Shown: piece after piece, positions 44,655 through 52,916 of the stretch | Position numbering within the stretch: the first letter of the stretch is position 1 | Layout of the letters: every line of letters starts with the position of its first letter | From: an archaeon | GTDB lineage: Archaea; Thermoproteota; Nitrososphaeria; Nitrososphaerales; JACAEJ01 | Direction of reading: 5' to 3' | DNA length: 64,000 nt | Assembly: GCA_024256265.1 (NCBI GenBank) | Contig: JACGUK010000003.1 | Coordinates: 62,001-126,000, forward strand | Notes under the pieces: model-generated | The model's input: the letters and a program-made list of their open reading frames with translations, nothing else | What the model was told of the DNA's origin: nothing | Databases searched by the model: none | Program-made: the position numbers and the translations under genes

Positions 44655-45656
44655 ATGATATACGATAGCATACTCGATCTGATCGGCAATACCCCGATGG
44701 TTAGAATCAACTCTCTAAACCCTAACAAGAACCTAGAGATTTACATCAAGCTTGAGAAGTTCAACGCTGCAGGCTCAGTAAAGGATAGGATAGCCAAATA
44801 CATGATTGAATATGCAGAAAAGGATGGGTTGCTGACAAAGGATAAGATCGTCATAGAGCCGACAAGTGGTAATACAGGCATTGGATTGGCACTTGTATGC
44901 AGAGTCAAGGGATATGATTGCATACTTGTCATGCCTGAGACAATGACTATGGAGAGGAGGCAGATCCTCATCGCACTTGGTGCGAAGATCATTCTGACTG
45001 ATGGTAAAAAGGGGATGGATGGCGCTGAAGACTACGCCAAGCGGCTCGTGGAGAAGTATCCACAAAAATACTTTATGCCCAACCAATTTGACAATAAATA
45101 CAACGTGCTGGCACACTATGAGACCACAGCAGAGGAAATCTGGAGGGACACGAATGGCAGAATCACGCACTTCGTAGTTGGGCTTGGAACCTCAGGCACA
45201 TCTGTAGGCGTATCTAAGAGGCTCAAAGAGTATAATCCGGATGTGAAGATCATTGGAGTTGCACCAGACCCATCAACACCGATCCAAGGCTTGAAGAACT
45301 TTGACATACAGTATGTTCCACAGATATGGGAGCCTGAGAGGGTCGATGAATTACATTACGTGACAATTAAGGATGCAGAGGAGTCTGCTCGACTTCTATC
45401 CCTTGGTGAGGGCATCTTCATCGGACCGAGCTCAGGTGCCATCTTCTATGTGGCTTTGAAGAAAGCCAAGGAGATTGATAGCGGTGTAATGGTTGTCATG
45501 GCACCTGATGGTGGTGAGAAATATCTGAGCACATCTCTATGTGAACCTGTCCAATGCCTAGAATGTGCCCAGAGATTCGGAATCAAATGTTCTTACTTTG
45601 ATGGAAGGCCTATCATCGAAGCGAAAGCTCTTCCTCCTAAGCAAGTGTCTCCGTAA
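44655..45656 (+). CDS. cysK: Cysteine synthase-family PLP enzyme with a cysteine-rich tail
   Basis: 333 residues. GNTPMVRI at 11-18, lysine in AAGSVKDRIAKY (about residue 43, Schiff base), PTSGNTGIG near 69, GLGTSGTSVG near 173. The standard fold ends near residue 295; the last 38 residues contain CEPVQCLECAQRFGIKC, a CxxxxCxxC...C set that could hold a metal or Fe-S cluster. Codons look richer in C and G than neighbours. Own TATA (TTATATTTAAAT near 44600). Flanked by the 44561/45841 repeat, so possibly acquired. Acceptor substrate (OAS, phosphoserine or homocysteine-type) is not decided. Confidence 0.88.
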   Translation: MIYDSILDLIGNTPMVRINSLNPNKNLEIYIKLEKFNAAGSVKDRIAKYMIEYAEKDGLLTKDKIVIEPTSGNTGIGLALVCRVKGYDCILVMPETMTMERRQILIALGAKIILTDGKKGMDGAEDYAKRLVEKYPQKYFMPNQFDNKYNVLAHYETTAEEIWRDTNGRITHFVVGLGTSGTSVGVSKRLKEYNPDVKIIGVAPDPSTPIQGLKNFDIQYVPQIWEPERVDELHYVTIKDAEESARLLSLGEGIFIGPSSGAIFYVALKKAKEIDSGVMVVMAPDGGEKYLSTSLCEPVQCLECAQRFGIKCSYFDGRPIIEAKALPPKQVSP

Positions 45657-45840
45657 AGTTCTATCATCTATTGTGCTCTATGCTAAGCCGAGCTAATGAT
45701 CAGTCATAGAATATTAGCCAGTTGCACAGTATCTTCTTCATAGTGCAAAAAATGTGATACCTGAAGGCGATGATTGTTAGTTTTCCAAATATGGCATATT
45801 TGCGGAATGTGTGAGAGTTAAAAGATTATTTACACTCTAA

Positions 45841-45870
45841 CTCGACGCCTAATCTCAAGTACAAATCCTA
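45841..45870 (+). repeat. Degenerate direct repeat, right copy
   Basis: Partner of 44561-44590 (23/30). Lies in a 255-nt gap after cysK that holds no intact gene. Confidence 0.5.
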
Positions 45871-45912
45871 CGCTCTTTAAATTGAGATACTAACAAATAA
45901 GAAGCGAAAGTA

Positions 45913-46971
45913 TTACTTCTTCCAGTATGATGGTGTTCCAAACTCTATTGTTGCATTTACGAATGCTTTTATGTGCTCTGTAGGAGTTTCTAACCAAAAG
46001 TCGCAACCTGGAGAGACGATATCTACACCATCATCTATAACCTTCTTTACAAACTCCCTTATCCTCTCTGGAGGTCCAAAGTGTATCACACCGTGGGCTG
46101 GAGTATTGCCCATCAATGCAACCTTTGGATTGACCTTCTCGACGATCTTCTTAGCTTCTTTGATGGATGTTCTCTCATCCACAGCAATACCTTTTGCTCC
46201 ACATTCGGCCATCCTATCTACTATGAGCAATGCAGAACCACATATGTTAAGAATCGTGGGTAATTTTATATGGTTGATGAGCTCCTTTAAATAAGGCTTT
46301 AAAAATTCGTCCCATTGCTTTGGTGAGACGTTATCATTTGAACCACCCATCTCGTGGAATGTTATTATGTCAGCCCCTGCATCTTCAAAAAGCTTTAAGA
46401 GCTCTTTATAAATCGGCATGGATGCTTTAATAAATCCATGATTTTTTTCTGGATTTGTCCTTACCATCTTTAGAAAAACGATGCTATCCACCACGTAACT
46501 ACTTATGCTCGTAAAGGGAGGGACTATGTATACATTGATCGGTACCTTGCCCTCAAATTCTTTCTTCAAGATTTTAATTGCGCCTATAATGGCAGGTACT
46601 CTGCCTGCAGTAGAGACATCTTTAGGTATCTTAATATCTGAAACATCTTTGGCATGAAAAGCCAGTGTAGATTGCAGAGATGGCCATTTTATCGTTTCTT
46701 CATGATAGTTTATGGTGGCTCCCATCAACTCTGCCTCCATAGTCATATCGAAAGGTATTGAAATGTTATCAAGATTACACAATTTATGTGCTGCAGAGCC
46801 AAGTTTCGCCATCTTTTCTGGATCTTTATGGGCTTGAGGCCAGTACGCATCATAAGCCTTCATGAAGTCTATCGTAGCCATGCTTACAGAGTTTACACAG
46901 GGAATTCTATCTAAAGACTCTTTGTTTCCATGTAAAGCTTCCATGACTCTATCATACGAGTTCATTTTCAT
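45913..46971 (-). CDS. UroD/MtaA-family methyltransferase, paralogue 1
   Basis: 352 residues, TIM barrel of the uroporphyrinogen-decarboxylase superfamily branch that includes corrinoid methyltransferases (MtaA, MtbA, MtoB-type). Opens with YDRVMEALHGNKESLDRIPC and carries DAYWPQAHKDPEKMAKL as its sister proteins do. The zinc motif reads ILNICGSA, with asparagine where family members have histidine; the later ligand SPGCDFW is present. Would transfer methyl between a substrate, Co(I)-corrinoid or thiol carrier. Divergent from the corrinoid gene. Confidence 0.82.
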   Translation of the reverse strand: MKMNSYDRVMEALHGNKESLDRIPCVNSVSMATIDFMKAYDAYWPQAHKDPEKMAKLGSAAHKLCNLDNISIPFDMTMEAELMGATINYHEETIKWPSLQSTLAFHAKDVSDIKIPKDVSTAGRVPAIIGAIKILKKEFEGKVPINVYIVPPFTSISSYVVDSIVFLKMVRTNPEKNHGFIKASMPIYKELLKLFEDAGADIITFHEMGGSNDNVSPKQWDEFLKPYLKELINHIKLPTILNICGSALLIVDRMAECGAKGIAVDERTSIKEAKKIVEKVNPKVALMGNTPAHGVIHFGPPERIREFVKKVIDDGVDIVSPGCDFWLETPTEHIKAFVNATIEFGTPSYWKK

Positions 46972-46998
46972 CGTAAGACGCCATGTATTTGACCTATT

Positions 46999-47020
46999 TT
47001 AAGATATCTTAATATCTTAA
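46999..47020. promoter_or_regulatory. Palindrome upstream of methyltransferase 1
   Basis: TTAAGATATCTTAA (46999-47012) is a perfect 14-base palindrome, extended by an overlapping half site to 47020. It sits 28-49 nt before the minus-strand ATG at 46971, over or beside its TATA region. Candidate operator, but AT-rich sequence makes chance symmetry possible. Confidence 0.4.
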
Positions 47021-47216
47021 ATTCTTTTGCAACTGAAAGGTAATTTTAGCCTCTTGGAGAATTTCCTTTAATTTAAAGACTTTTCTTGGGCATTTTCTTT
47101 CACATCTCAAGCATAAAAAGAATCTTTGAGGTATTATAAGATGCATATATAAAAAATAAGATGTTATTACTTTAAATAGCAAATTTAATATACAACTTTT
47201 TCTCCCCCCTAAAGAC

Positions 47217-47909
47217 ATGATGAGCGAAAAAGAGAAAATTCTGAACAAACTTGCTACAGCTGTTGTCTTGGGCGATGAGAAGATGGCTGAAGAAGTGGCA
47301 AAAGAGGCTATTAGTGCTGGCTTAAAACCTTATGAAGCGATAATAAATGGACTGGCTGAAGGGATGAAAGTAGTTGGCGAAAAGTACGAATGCAAAGAAT
47401 ACTTCTTGCCAGAGGTTCTTCTATCAGCTGATGCAATGTATGCAGGACTGAACGTTTTACTCCCACTCATACCTACGTCTGAGAAAGGTGCAAAGGGGAC
47501 TATAGTCATTGGTGTAGTAGAAGGAGACGTTCATGACATAGGCAAGAACATAGTGAAGGCAATGCTCACAGCATCAGGATATGAAGTATTGGACTTAGGA
47601 AGGGATGTTCCAACGAAAGAGTTCGTAGATTCAGCAAAGAAAGGAGGAGCTCAGGTAATTGCTATGTCAACTCTAATGACACCTACACTTATGTCGATGA
47701 AGTCTGTTGAAGACAAGCTAAAGGAAGAAGGGATGAAAGACAAGGTCAGGACAATCATAGGCGGTGGATCAGTCACAGATGAATGGAGATCAAAGATAGG
47801 ATCAGACGCTTACGGAAAAGACGCTATGGAAGCAGTTGATAAAGTGAAGGTGCTGATCGGCCAGATCATGGAAGCCGTTAAAAAGATGAAAGAAGAGAAG
47901 AAGTTATAG
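47217..47909 (+). CDS. Corrinoid (B12-binding) methyl-carrier protein
   Basis: 230 residues, MtaC/MtbC/MtoC type. Helical cap (1-90, with FLPEVLLSADAMYAG) and a Rossmann B12 domain (95-225) with GDVHDIGKN at about 100-108, the DxHxxG motif whose histidine binds cobalt, then GYEVLDLGRDVP and IIGGGSVTD. Accepts a methyl group from a donor-specific methyltransferase and passes it on. Only corrinoid protein in the window, shared by three methyltransferases. TATA-like TTTAATATAC lies near 47188. Confidence 0.93.
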   Translation: MMSEKEKILNKLATAVVLGDEKMAEEVAKEAISAGLKPYEAIINGLAEGMKVVGEKYECKEYFLPEVLLSADAMYAGLNVLLPLIPTSEKGAKGTIVIGVVEGDVHDIGKNIVKAMLTASGYEVLDLGRDVPTKEFVDSAKKGGAQVIAMSTLMTPTLMSMKSVEDKLKEEGMKDKVRTIIGGGSVTDEWRSKIGSDAYGKDAMEAVDKVKVLIGQIMEAVKKMKEEKKL

Positions 47910-48050
47910 TAAAACTCGGAGCGAATCTGAAACTTACTCCAAAATTGTCTTTATCAAAAGCGCAAAAAGCCCATTAACGTGCCAAACCCTAGACACTGTC
48001 CAATGGATGAAAGTATAGCGACCTTTATTTTTTATTATGGAAAGAAATAA

Positions 48051-49076
48051 TCAACTTCTTGATCCAAACCTCTTAGCTGTTTCAACCATAGCTCTTATGT
48101 TAGCGATTGGAGTTGAAGGGACGAAACCACAACTCGGTTCAACTATATCAACGCCAGCTTCAATAGCCTTCTTTACTTCAGCTTTGATTTCATCAGGTAA
48201 GCCGAATAATAATGTGAGTTTTGAGCTTACATTGCCTAAAATCTTTACATCGCCTACAAGAGGTTTGATCTTAGCAACATCCACATTCTCTTCAACACTT
48301 ATCCCATTATAGCCACACTCTGCCATATCGGAGATTATGGGCTCAGTTTTTCCACATATATGTAAAAGCTTTATACCTCCTAGATTATCAGCCACTTTAG
48401 TTAATGCAGGCATAGCAAACTGCTTGAATGTATCAGGTTTTATTTGATCAGGAGAGGCAACAGGATCGCTTACTTGTACTATATCAGAACCAGCTCTATA
48501 CTGGGCTTTACCATATTCTATAATGAAATCTGTTGCAAAATCAACAAACGGTCTTACATAGTCACGCTCTTTTATAGTCCACATCAAGAGCTTCTCTGTA
48601 CCAACTAGCAAGCTGGCAAGAGTTAGAGGCCCCATAATAAGACTTGATATTGGTAAAAAGTCACCAACTCTCTCCCTAACTATCCTTATAGCCTTTAATA
48701 CAACTGGGATTCTGCCCAATTCAAGTATGTTATCAGGCATCTTAAGTTCTTCAGGATTTTTATAAGGCTGATCTATAATCCAAGGAATCGATTCAATTCC
48801 TCCAAACTTCACTTTACATCCTAGAGCTTCAGCCTCTACCACAAAATCGAAGGGGATTCTTACACATTCAATTTTTCCTAATTCATAACTCGCTATAGCT
48901 AATCTAGCCATCTTTTCAGGATCTTTATGAGCCTCCGGCCAGAAGACTCTTGTAACATGCTGCATCTCAGTTGTTACTGTTGCTCCACAACCTGCGAGGG
49001 ATGTAACTGGTAATCTATCCAATTTTCCTCCCATCAATGCTACAAATACTCTCGTCTTAGGACTGAACTTTTTCAT
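48051..49076 (-). CDS. UroD/MtaA-family methyltransferase, paralogue 2
   Basis: 341 residues. Starts with KTRVFVALMGGKLDRLPV; FWPEAHKDPEKMARLAIASYELGKIECVRIPFD follows. Zinc motif LLHICGKTEP (histidine and cysteine intact) and EPSCGF near the end. Closest in look to MtaA/MtbA-type enzymes that move methyl from corrinoid to a thiol, but that distinction needs phylogeny. Convergent with the corrinoid gene. TATA-like element near 49110. Confidence 0.85.
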   Translation of the reverse strand: MKKFSPKTRVFVALMGGKLDRLPVTSLAGCGATVTTEMQHVTRVFWPEAHKDPEKMARLAIASYELGKIECVRIPFDFVVEAEALGCKVKFGGIESIPWIIDQPYKNPEELKMPDNILELGRIPVVLKAIRIVRERVGDFLPISSLIMGPLTLASLLVGTEKLLMWTIKERDYVRPFVDFATDFIIEYGKAQYRAGSDIVQVSDPVASPDQIKPDTFKQFAMPALTKVADNLGGIKLLHICGKTEPIISDMAECGYNGISVEENVDVAKIKPLVGDVKILGNVSSKLTLLFGLPDEIKAEVKKAIEAGVDIVEPSCGFVPSTPIANIRAMVETAKRFGSRS

Positions 49077-49222
49077 CTTTACACACTTGCTATGGGGCTT
49101 AATGACAATTCTTTATAAATTATGCCACTTTAATGAGATTCATCTAAAGCAGATTAGAATCTTATGAATAATTCTGGATTGATTAATCCTCTCAAATATG
49201 GTAAGATCGTAATGACTGGAAA

Positions 49223-49237
49223 AGGTTTTTAAAACCT
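49223..49237. promoter_or_regulatory. Palindromic TATA region of methyltransferase 3
   Basis: AGGTTTT-T-AAAACCT, perfect seven-base arms, centred about 32 nt before ATG 49262. Contains TTTTTAAAA, so it may be the TATA box itself, an overlapping operator, or both. Confidence 0.4.
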
Positions 49238-49261
49238 CGGTTTTAATAAAAGGGGTGATTA

Positions 49262-50371
49262 ATGATGACATACAAAACTGTACCTCAGGATAAGATGACA
49301 CCTTATGAAAGGATAATGGCCGTCCTTGCAGGAAAAAAGGAAACAATCGATCGGCTTCCAGCCTTTAGTTGCATTACTACTTACACGATACATGGTATGG
49401 AAATCTTTGATGCATATTGGCCGGAAGCTCACAAAAATCCAGAAAAGATGGCTAAGTTGGGCGCAGCTCTTCATGAGCTTACTGGCTTAGAAAACGTCGA
49501 GGTACCATTTGAACTAACCCTCGAGGCCGAGGCACTTGGAATTGAACTAGAATTCTTTGAGGGCAAGATAAAGTGGCCTTCAGTCAGAGGGTATTGGGTT
49601 AAGAAGGTAGAAGACCTTAAGATCCCAGAAAGACCAGAGGAGATGAGAGAAAGGGGAAGGGTTCCTGTTGTCTGTGAAGCAATTAAAATTCTAAAGAAAA
49701 GATACGGGGAGAAAGTTCCAGTACTTGCCAATATAGACTTCCCATACCAGGCTATTGGTGGTTATATAGTTGATACTTCCACATGGTACAAATACATGAG
49801 GAGCGAACCTGAACAAGCTCATAGATTTATGAGTGTGCTTACGCCACTCTTCACTGAGGTTGCTATTGCATACTTGGAGGCAGGTGCAGATGTGGTCACC
49901 TATAGAGAGGAGGCCTCTTCACTCGCTAATATTCACCCAAAGACTTTCCGTGAATTTGTTATGCCTTATCTTAAGGATTCGATAGCTCATGCAAAAAAGT
50001 ATGGCCGTGTAATTCTTCATTGTTGTGGTGAGTTGTGGTCACCAAGTGTTGAGAATGTGAGTGGACTTATCGAATGTGACCCTGATGCCATCACGGTCGA
50101 GGAAGCTACACCAATGATTAGAGTAAGGGAAATCGCCAATAAGCTAAAAGGTCCATGGTACCCAGTAGGTGGGAATTTGAGTGCTTTCGAGGTCTTGTTC
50201 AAGGGACCTATTGAAAAAATAAGGGATAGAATCAAGAAAGTCATAGAAGACGGTGTTGATATGCCTATGGCTGGCTGTGACATCTGGATGGAGACCCCTA
50301 GTGAACATATGAAAGCATTCGTAGATGCCGTAATCGAATTTGGAACTCCGCCGCCGTGGCAGAGGGGCTGA
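49262..50371 (+). CDS. UroD/MtaA-family methyltransferase, paralogue 3
   Basis: 369 residues. YERIMAVLAGKKETIDRLPAFSC near the start, DAYWPEAHKNPEKMAKLGAALHELTGLENVEVPFE, zinc motif ILHCCGELW and MAGCDIW. Similar to paralogue 1 over the whole length (same TPSEHMKAFVDAVIEFGTP ending) but with the histidine kept. RBS AGGGGTGATT. A 78-codon gene follows 26 nt later. Confidence 0.85.
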   Translation: MMTYKTVPQDKMTPYERIMAVLAGKKETIDRLPAFSCITTYTIHGMEIFDAYWPEAHKNPEKMAKLGAALHELTGLENVEVPFELTLEAEALGIELEFFEGKIKWPSVRGYWVKKVEDLKIPERPEEMRERGRVPVVCEAIKILKKRYGEKVPVLANIDFPYQAIGGYIVDTSTWYKYMRSEPEQAHRFMSVLTPLFTEVAIAYLEAGADVVTYREEASSLANIHPKTFREFVMPYLKDSIAHAKKYGRVILHCCGELWSPSVENVSGLIECDPDAITVEEATPMIRVREIANKLKGPWYPVGGNLSAFEVLFKGPIEKIRDRIKKVIEDGVDMPMAGCDIWMETPSEHMKAFVDAVIEFGTPPPWQRG

Positions 50372-50397
50372 GCAAAGTTTAAGGTAGGTGTCTTAAA

Positions 50398-50634
50398 ATG
50401 GGCTATCCATTACAGATGAAGGAGTATAAGATTCAAAGTAAGATAGGAGATAGCTTAAAAGTTAGAATCGAAAAAGTAGGCGTAGGAGAGAGAGCAGACA
50501 TTCTCTATAGAATAATTCGTGGCGAAGATAGACGAAACATAGATCCAGATAAAGTTGTCCTCTATAAAGAGGAGTTAGAGAAGCTCATCGAGTTTCTGAA
50601 AGAGGATTTCCTCAAAAAGGAGTTCCCAGAATAA
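50398..50634 (+). CDS. Small charged protein downstream of methyltransferase 3
   Basis: 78 residues, no known family. Beta-rich start (EYKIQSKIGDSLKVRIEKVGVG) and a charged helical end (KEELEKLIEFLKEDFLKKE). AAGGTAGGTG upstream fits a ribosome site, so it is likely cotranscribed with the methyltransferase. Confidence 0.6.
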   Translation: MGYPLQMKEYKIQSKIGDSLKVRIEKVGVGERADILYRIIRGEDRRNIDPDKVVLYKEELEKLIEFLKEDFLKKEFPE

Positions 50635-50664
50635 GGCTAGCCATACAACATCTCTCTAATGAGA

Positions 50665-50715
50665 AGATAAGAAAAACCATCAAAAGAGTCATTGATGAAA
50701 GTACACTGATGTAGT
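50665..50715 (+). pseudogene. Possible relic of a fourth methyltransferase
   Basis: An in-frame run reads EKIRKTIKRVIDESTLM then stop, resembling EKIRDRIKKVIEDGVDM of paralogue 3. Seventeen codons only, with no wider homology seen by eye. Confidence 0.25.
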
Positions 50716-50864
50716 TTGCCTGAATGTGATTACTTGCTCGTAGATGATAACACTAAAGTATTTTATTTTTGATTAAGTGTAATCGTTATCTTAGTATATT
50801 TATTAGATGATTTGCCCATAATTTATGAACTATATTTTAAGAATCTTATAGAGAGTTAGCGAAA

Positions 50865-50880
50865 CCTTTATTTAATATAT
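50865..50880 (+). promoter_or_regulatory. TATA box for the corrinoid activator
   Basis: CCTTTATTTAATATAT, centred about 31 nt before ATG 50904; gives a very short leader and supports that ATG over TTG 50895. Confidence 0.5.
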
Positions 50881-50903
50881 CTGTTTAGGGCTTTTTGATC
50901 GCA

Positions 50904-52859
50904 ATGTCTTCAAATCCAGAGAAATTTGAAGTAATCTTTCTCCCTCATGGAAGGCGAGATTTCTTTTCATCCGGCATTACTGCGATGGACGCGGCTAAGG
51001 AATTGGCTGTAGACATATCTTCAGTCTGTGGAGGAAAGGGAACATGTGGTAAATGTAAAGTTAGAATCGATGAAGGGATAGAGTCGCTAGGACCTTTAAA
51101 GCCTGCTGAGTCAAAACATCTTACAAAAGACTTGATCGATGAAGGCTATAGATTAGCATGCTTAGTAAAGGTTAGGGCACCTTTAAAAATCTACGTTCCT
51201 GAAATAAGCAGAGTAGGAAAGCAAAGATTACAAACTGAGGGACTTGAGGTACCTGTAACACCAAATCCATTGGTCAGAAAATACTTCGTGAAGATGCCAA
51301 TACCTACATTGCATGATGTAAGATCTGATGAGGATAGACTTCTAGACACATTAAAGGAGCAGCATAACATTGACCCCAATAAATTGATAATCGATTACGA
51401 GATAGCGAACGATTTCCCTAAAATAATAAGAGCGGCAAACTGGGAAGTAACAACTGTAGCATGGAACAATCGTATCATAGCTATTGAGCCTGGGAACACT
51501 TCTGATAGATGCTTTGGATTCGCTGTTGACATAGGTAGTACGAAGCTGGCTGGCTTTTTGATGGACTTGAATGCAGGTAAGGTTGTATCACTTGCTGCGA
51601 GAATGAACCCTCAAATTCCAATGGGTGAGGACATTCTATCAAGGATAACTTTCGCCATGATGCATGGTTTAGAGGGCCAGGATAAGCTTCAAAAAGCAGT
51701 TGTAGGGGGAATCAATGAAATGATTGAAGAGTGCTGTCAAAAGGCTAACGTGAAGACTGAAGAAATCTATGATCTTACCTTTGTAGGCAATACAGCTATG
51801 CAGATGTTCTTTCTCAAATTATGGCCTCAATACACAGCTTTCTCTCCATATCCTCCTGTGTTGAGGCGTGGAGTTGATGTCCCTTCAACAAAGATAGGTC
51901 TAAAGTCCTATAGAAATGCAAATGTTCACTACCTTCCTGTTATAGGCGGATTCGTTGGGGCTGACAGCGTGGCAGATATTATGGCTGTAGAGATATTCAA
52001 ATCAGATAAAATCATAATGGATATAGATATAGGCACGAACACGGAGATAGCTATAGGTAACAAAGACTTAGTTATGATGGACTCATGCGCATCTGGCCCA
52101 GCCTTTGAAGGTATGGAGATCAAGTTCGGTATGAGGGCTGCAACAGGTGCTATTGAGAAGATAACCATCGACCCATCTAGCTTAGAACTCAACTCTAGGA
52201 CTATAGGAGATGCGCCAGCAGTCGGAATATGTGGTTCAGGGTTAGTCGATATTCCAGCTGAGCTTCTAAAATCAGGATTAATAGATATTAGAGGAAGATT
52301 CGTCGAGAGGATGGCAAAAGAGACTGATAGGCTGAGAAAAGGACCCACTGGACTGTGGGAGTATGTAGTAGCTTGGAAAGAAGAAACTGCTGCTGGTGTT
52401 GATGTAGTTTTCACACATGCAGACTTAAGAGAGTTGCAGAAAGCAAAGGCAGCCATGCACTGTGGTTCAGAGCTCATGATGAGAGCTATGGGCTACACCG
52501 AGAAGGATATATCTGATCTGTATGTAGCTGGTGCCTTTGGAAACTACATAGATCCTGAGAATGCTAGAACAATAGGTATGTACCCTGAGTTTCCTACTGA
52601 ACATATTCACTTCGTCGGCAATACTGCAGGAACAGGTTCAAGAATGTGCTTGATCTCAAAAGAGATGAGAGATTATGCTGGAGAGATAGCGACAAAAGTA
52701 AAGTACTATGAGTTAGCTGTCGAAAAGGACTTCCAGAATGAATATATTAGGGCAACTTATCTTCCATACATCGACCTTAACAAGTATCCTATCACAAAAG
52801 ATCTGCTACTAAGACTTGGTCGCATCGATGAACAAGGAAAATTCATCTACCCAGAATAA
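50904..52859 (+). CDS. RACo-type reductive activator of corrinoid proteins
   Basis: About 651 residues. N-terminal 2Fe-2S ferredoxin domain (VCGGKGTCGKCKVRI near 36-50, fourth cysteine in RLACLVK), a linker, then an ASKHA ATPase core: GFAVDIGSTKLAG (phosphate 1, about 208), DIDIGTNTEIAIG and AGAFGNYIDPENA. RACo and MtoD-type proteins use ATP to return inactive Co(II) corrinoid to Co(I). Unlike RamA there is no C-terminal 4Fe-4S pair. Its presence shows that the corrinoid protein 3 kb away is a true methyl carrier. Confidence 0.92.
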   Translation: MSSNPEKFEVIFLPHGRRDFFSSGITAMDAAKELAVDISSVCGGKGTCGKCKVRIDEGIESLGPLKPAESKHLTKDLIDEGYRLACLVKVRAPLKIYVPEISRVGKQRLQTEGLEVPVTPNPLVRKYFVKMPIPTLHDVRSDEDRLLDTLKEQHNIDPNKLIIDYEIANDFPKIIRAANWEVTTVAWNNRIIAIEPGNTSDRCFGFAVDIGSTKLAGFLMDLNAGKVVSLAARMNPQIPMGEDILSRITFAMMHGLEGQDKLQKAVVGGINEMIEECCQKANVKTEEIYDLTFVGNTAMQMFFLKLWPQYTAFSPYPPVLRRGVDVPSTKIGLKSYRNANVHYLPVIGGFVGADSVADIMAVEIFKSDKIIMDIDIGTNTEIAIGNKDLVMMDSCASGPAFEGMEIKFGMRAATGAIEKITIDPSSLELNSRTIGDAPAVGICGSGLVDIPAELLKSGLIDIRGRFVERMAKETDRLRKGPTGLWEYVVAWKEETAAGVDVVFTHADLRELQKAKAAMHCGSELMMRAMGYTEKDISDLYVAGAFGNYIDPENARTIGMYPEFPTEHIHFVGNTAGTGSRMCLISKEMRDYAGEIATKVKYYELAVEKDFQNEYIRATYLPYIDLNKYPITKDLLLRLGRIDEQGKFIYPE

Positions 52860-52916
52860 ACAACGAAGATTGTTAATGAATATAATTGTACCCTAACCCT
52901 AGGGTACGATATTTTC

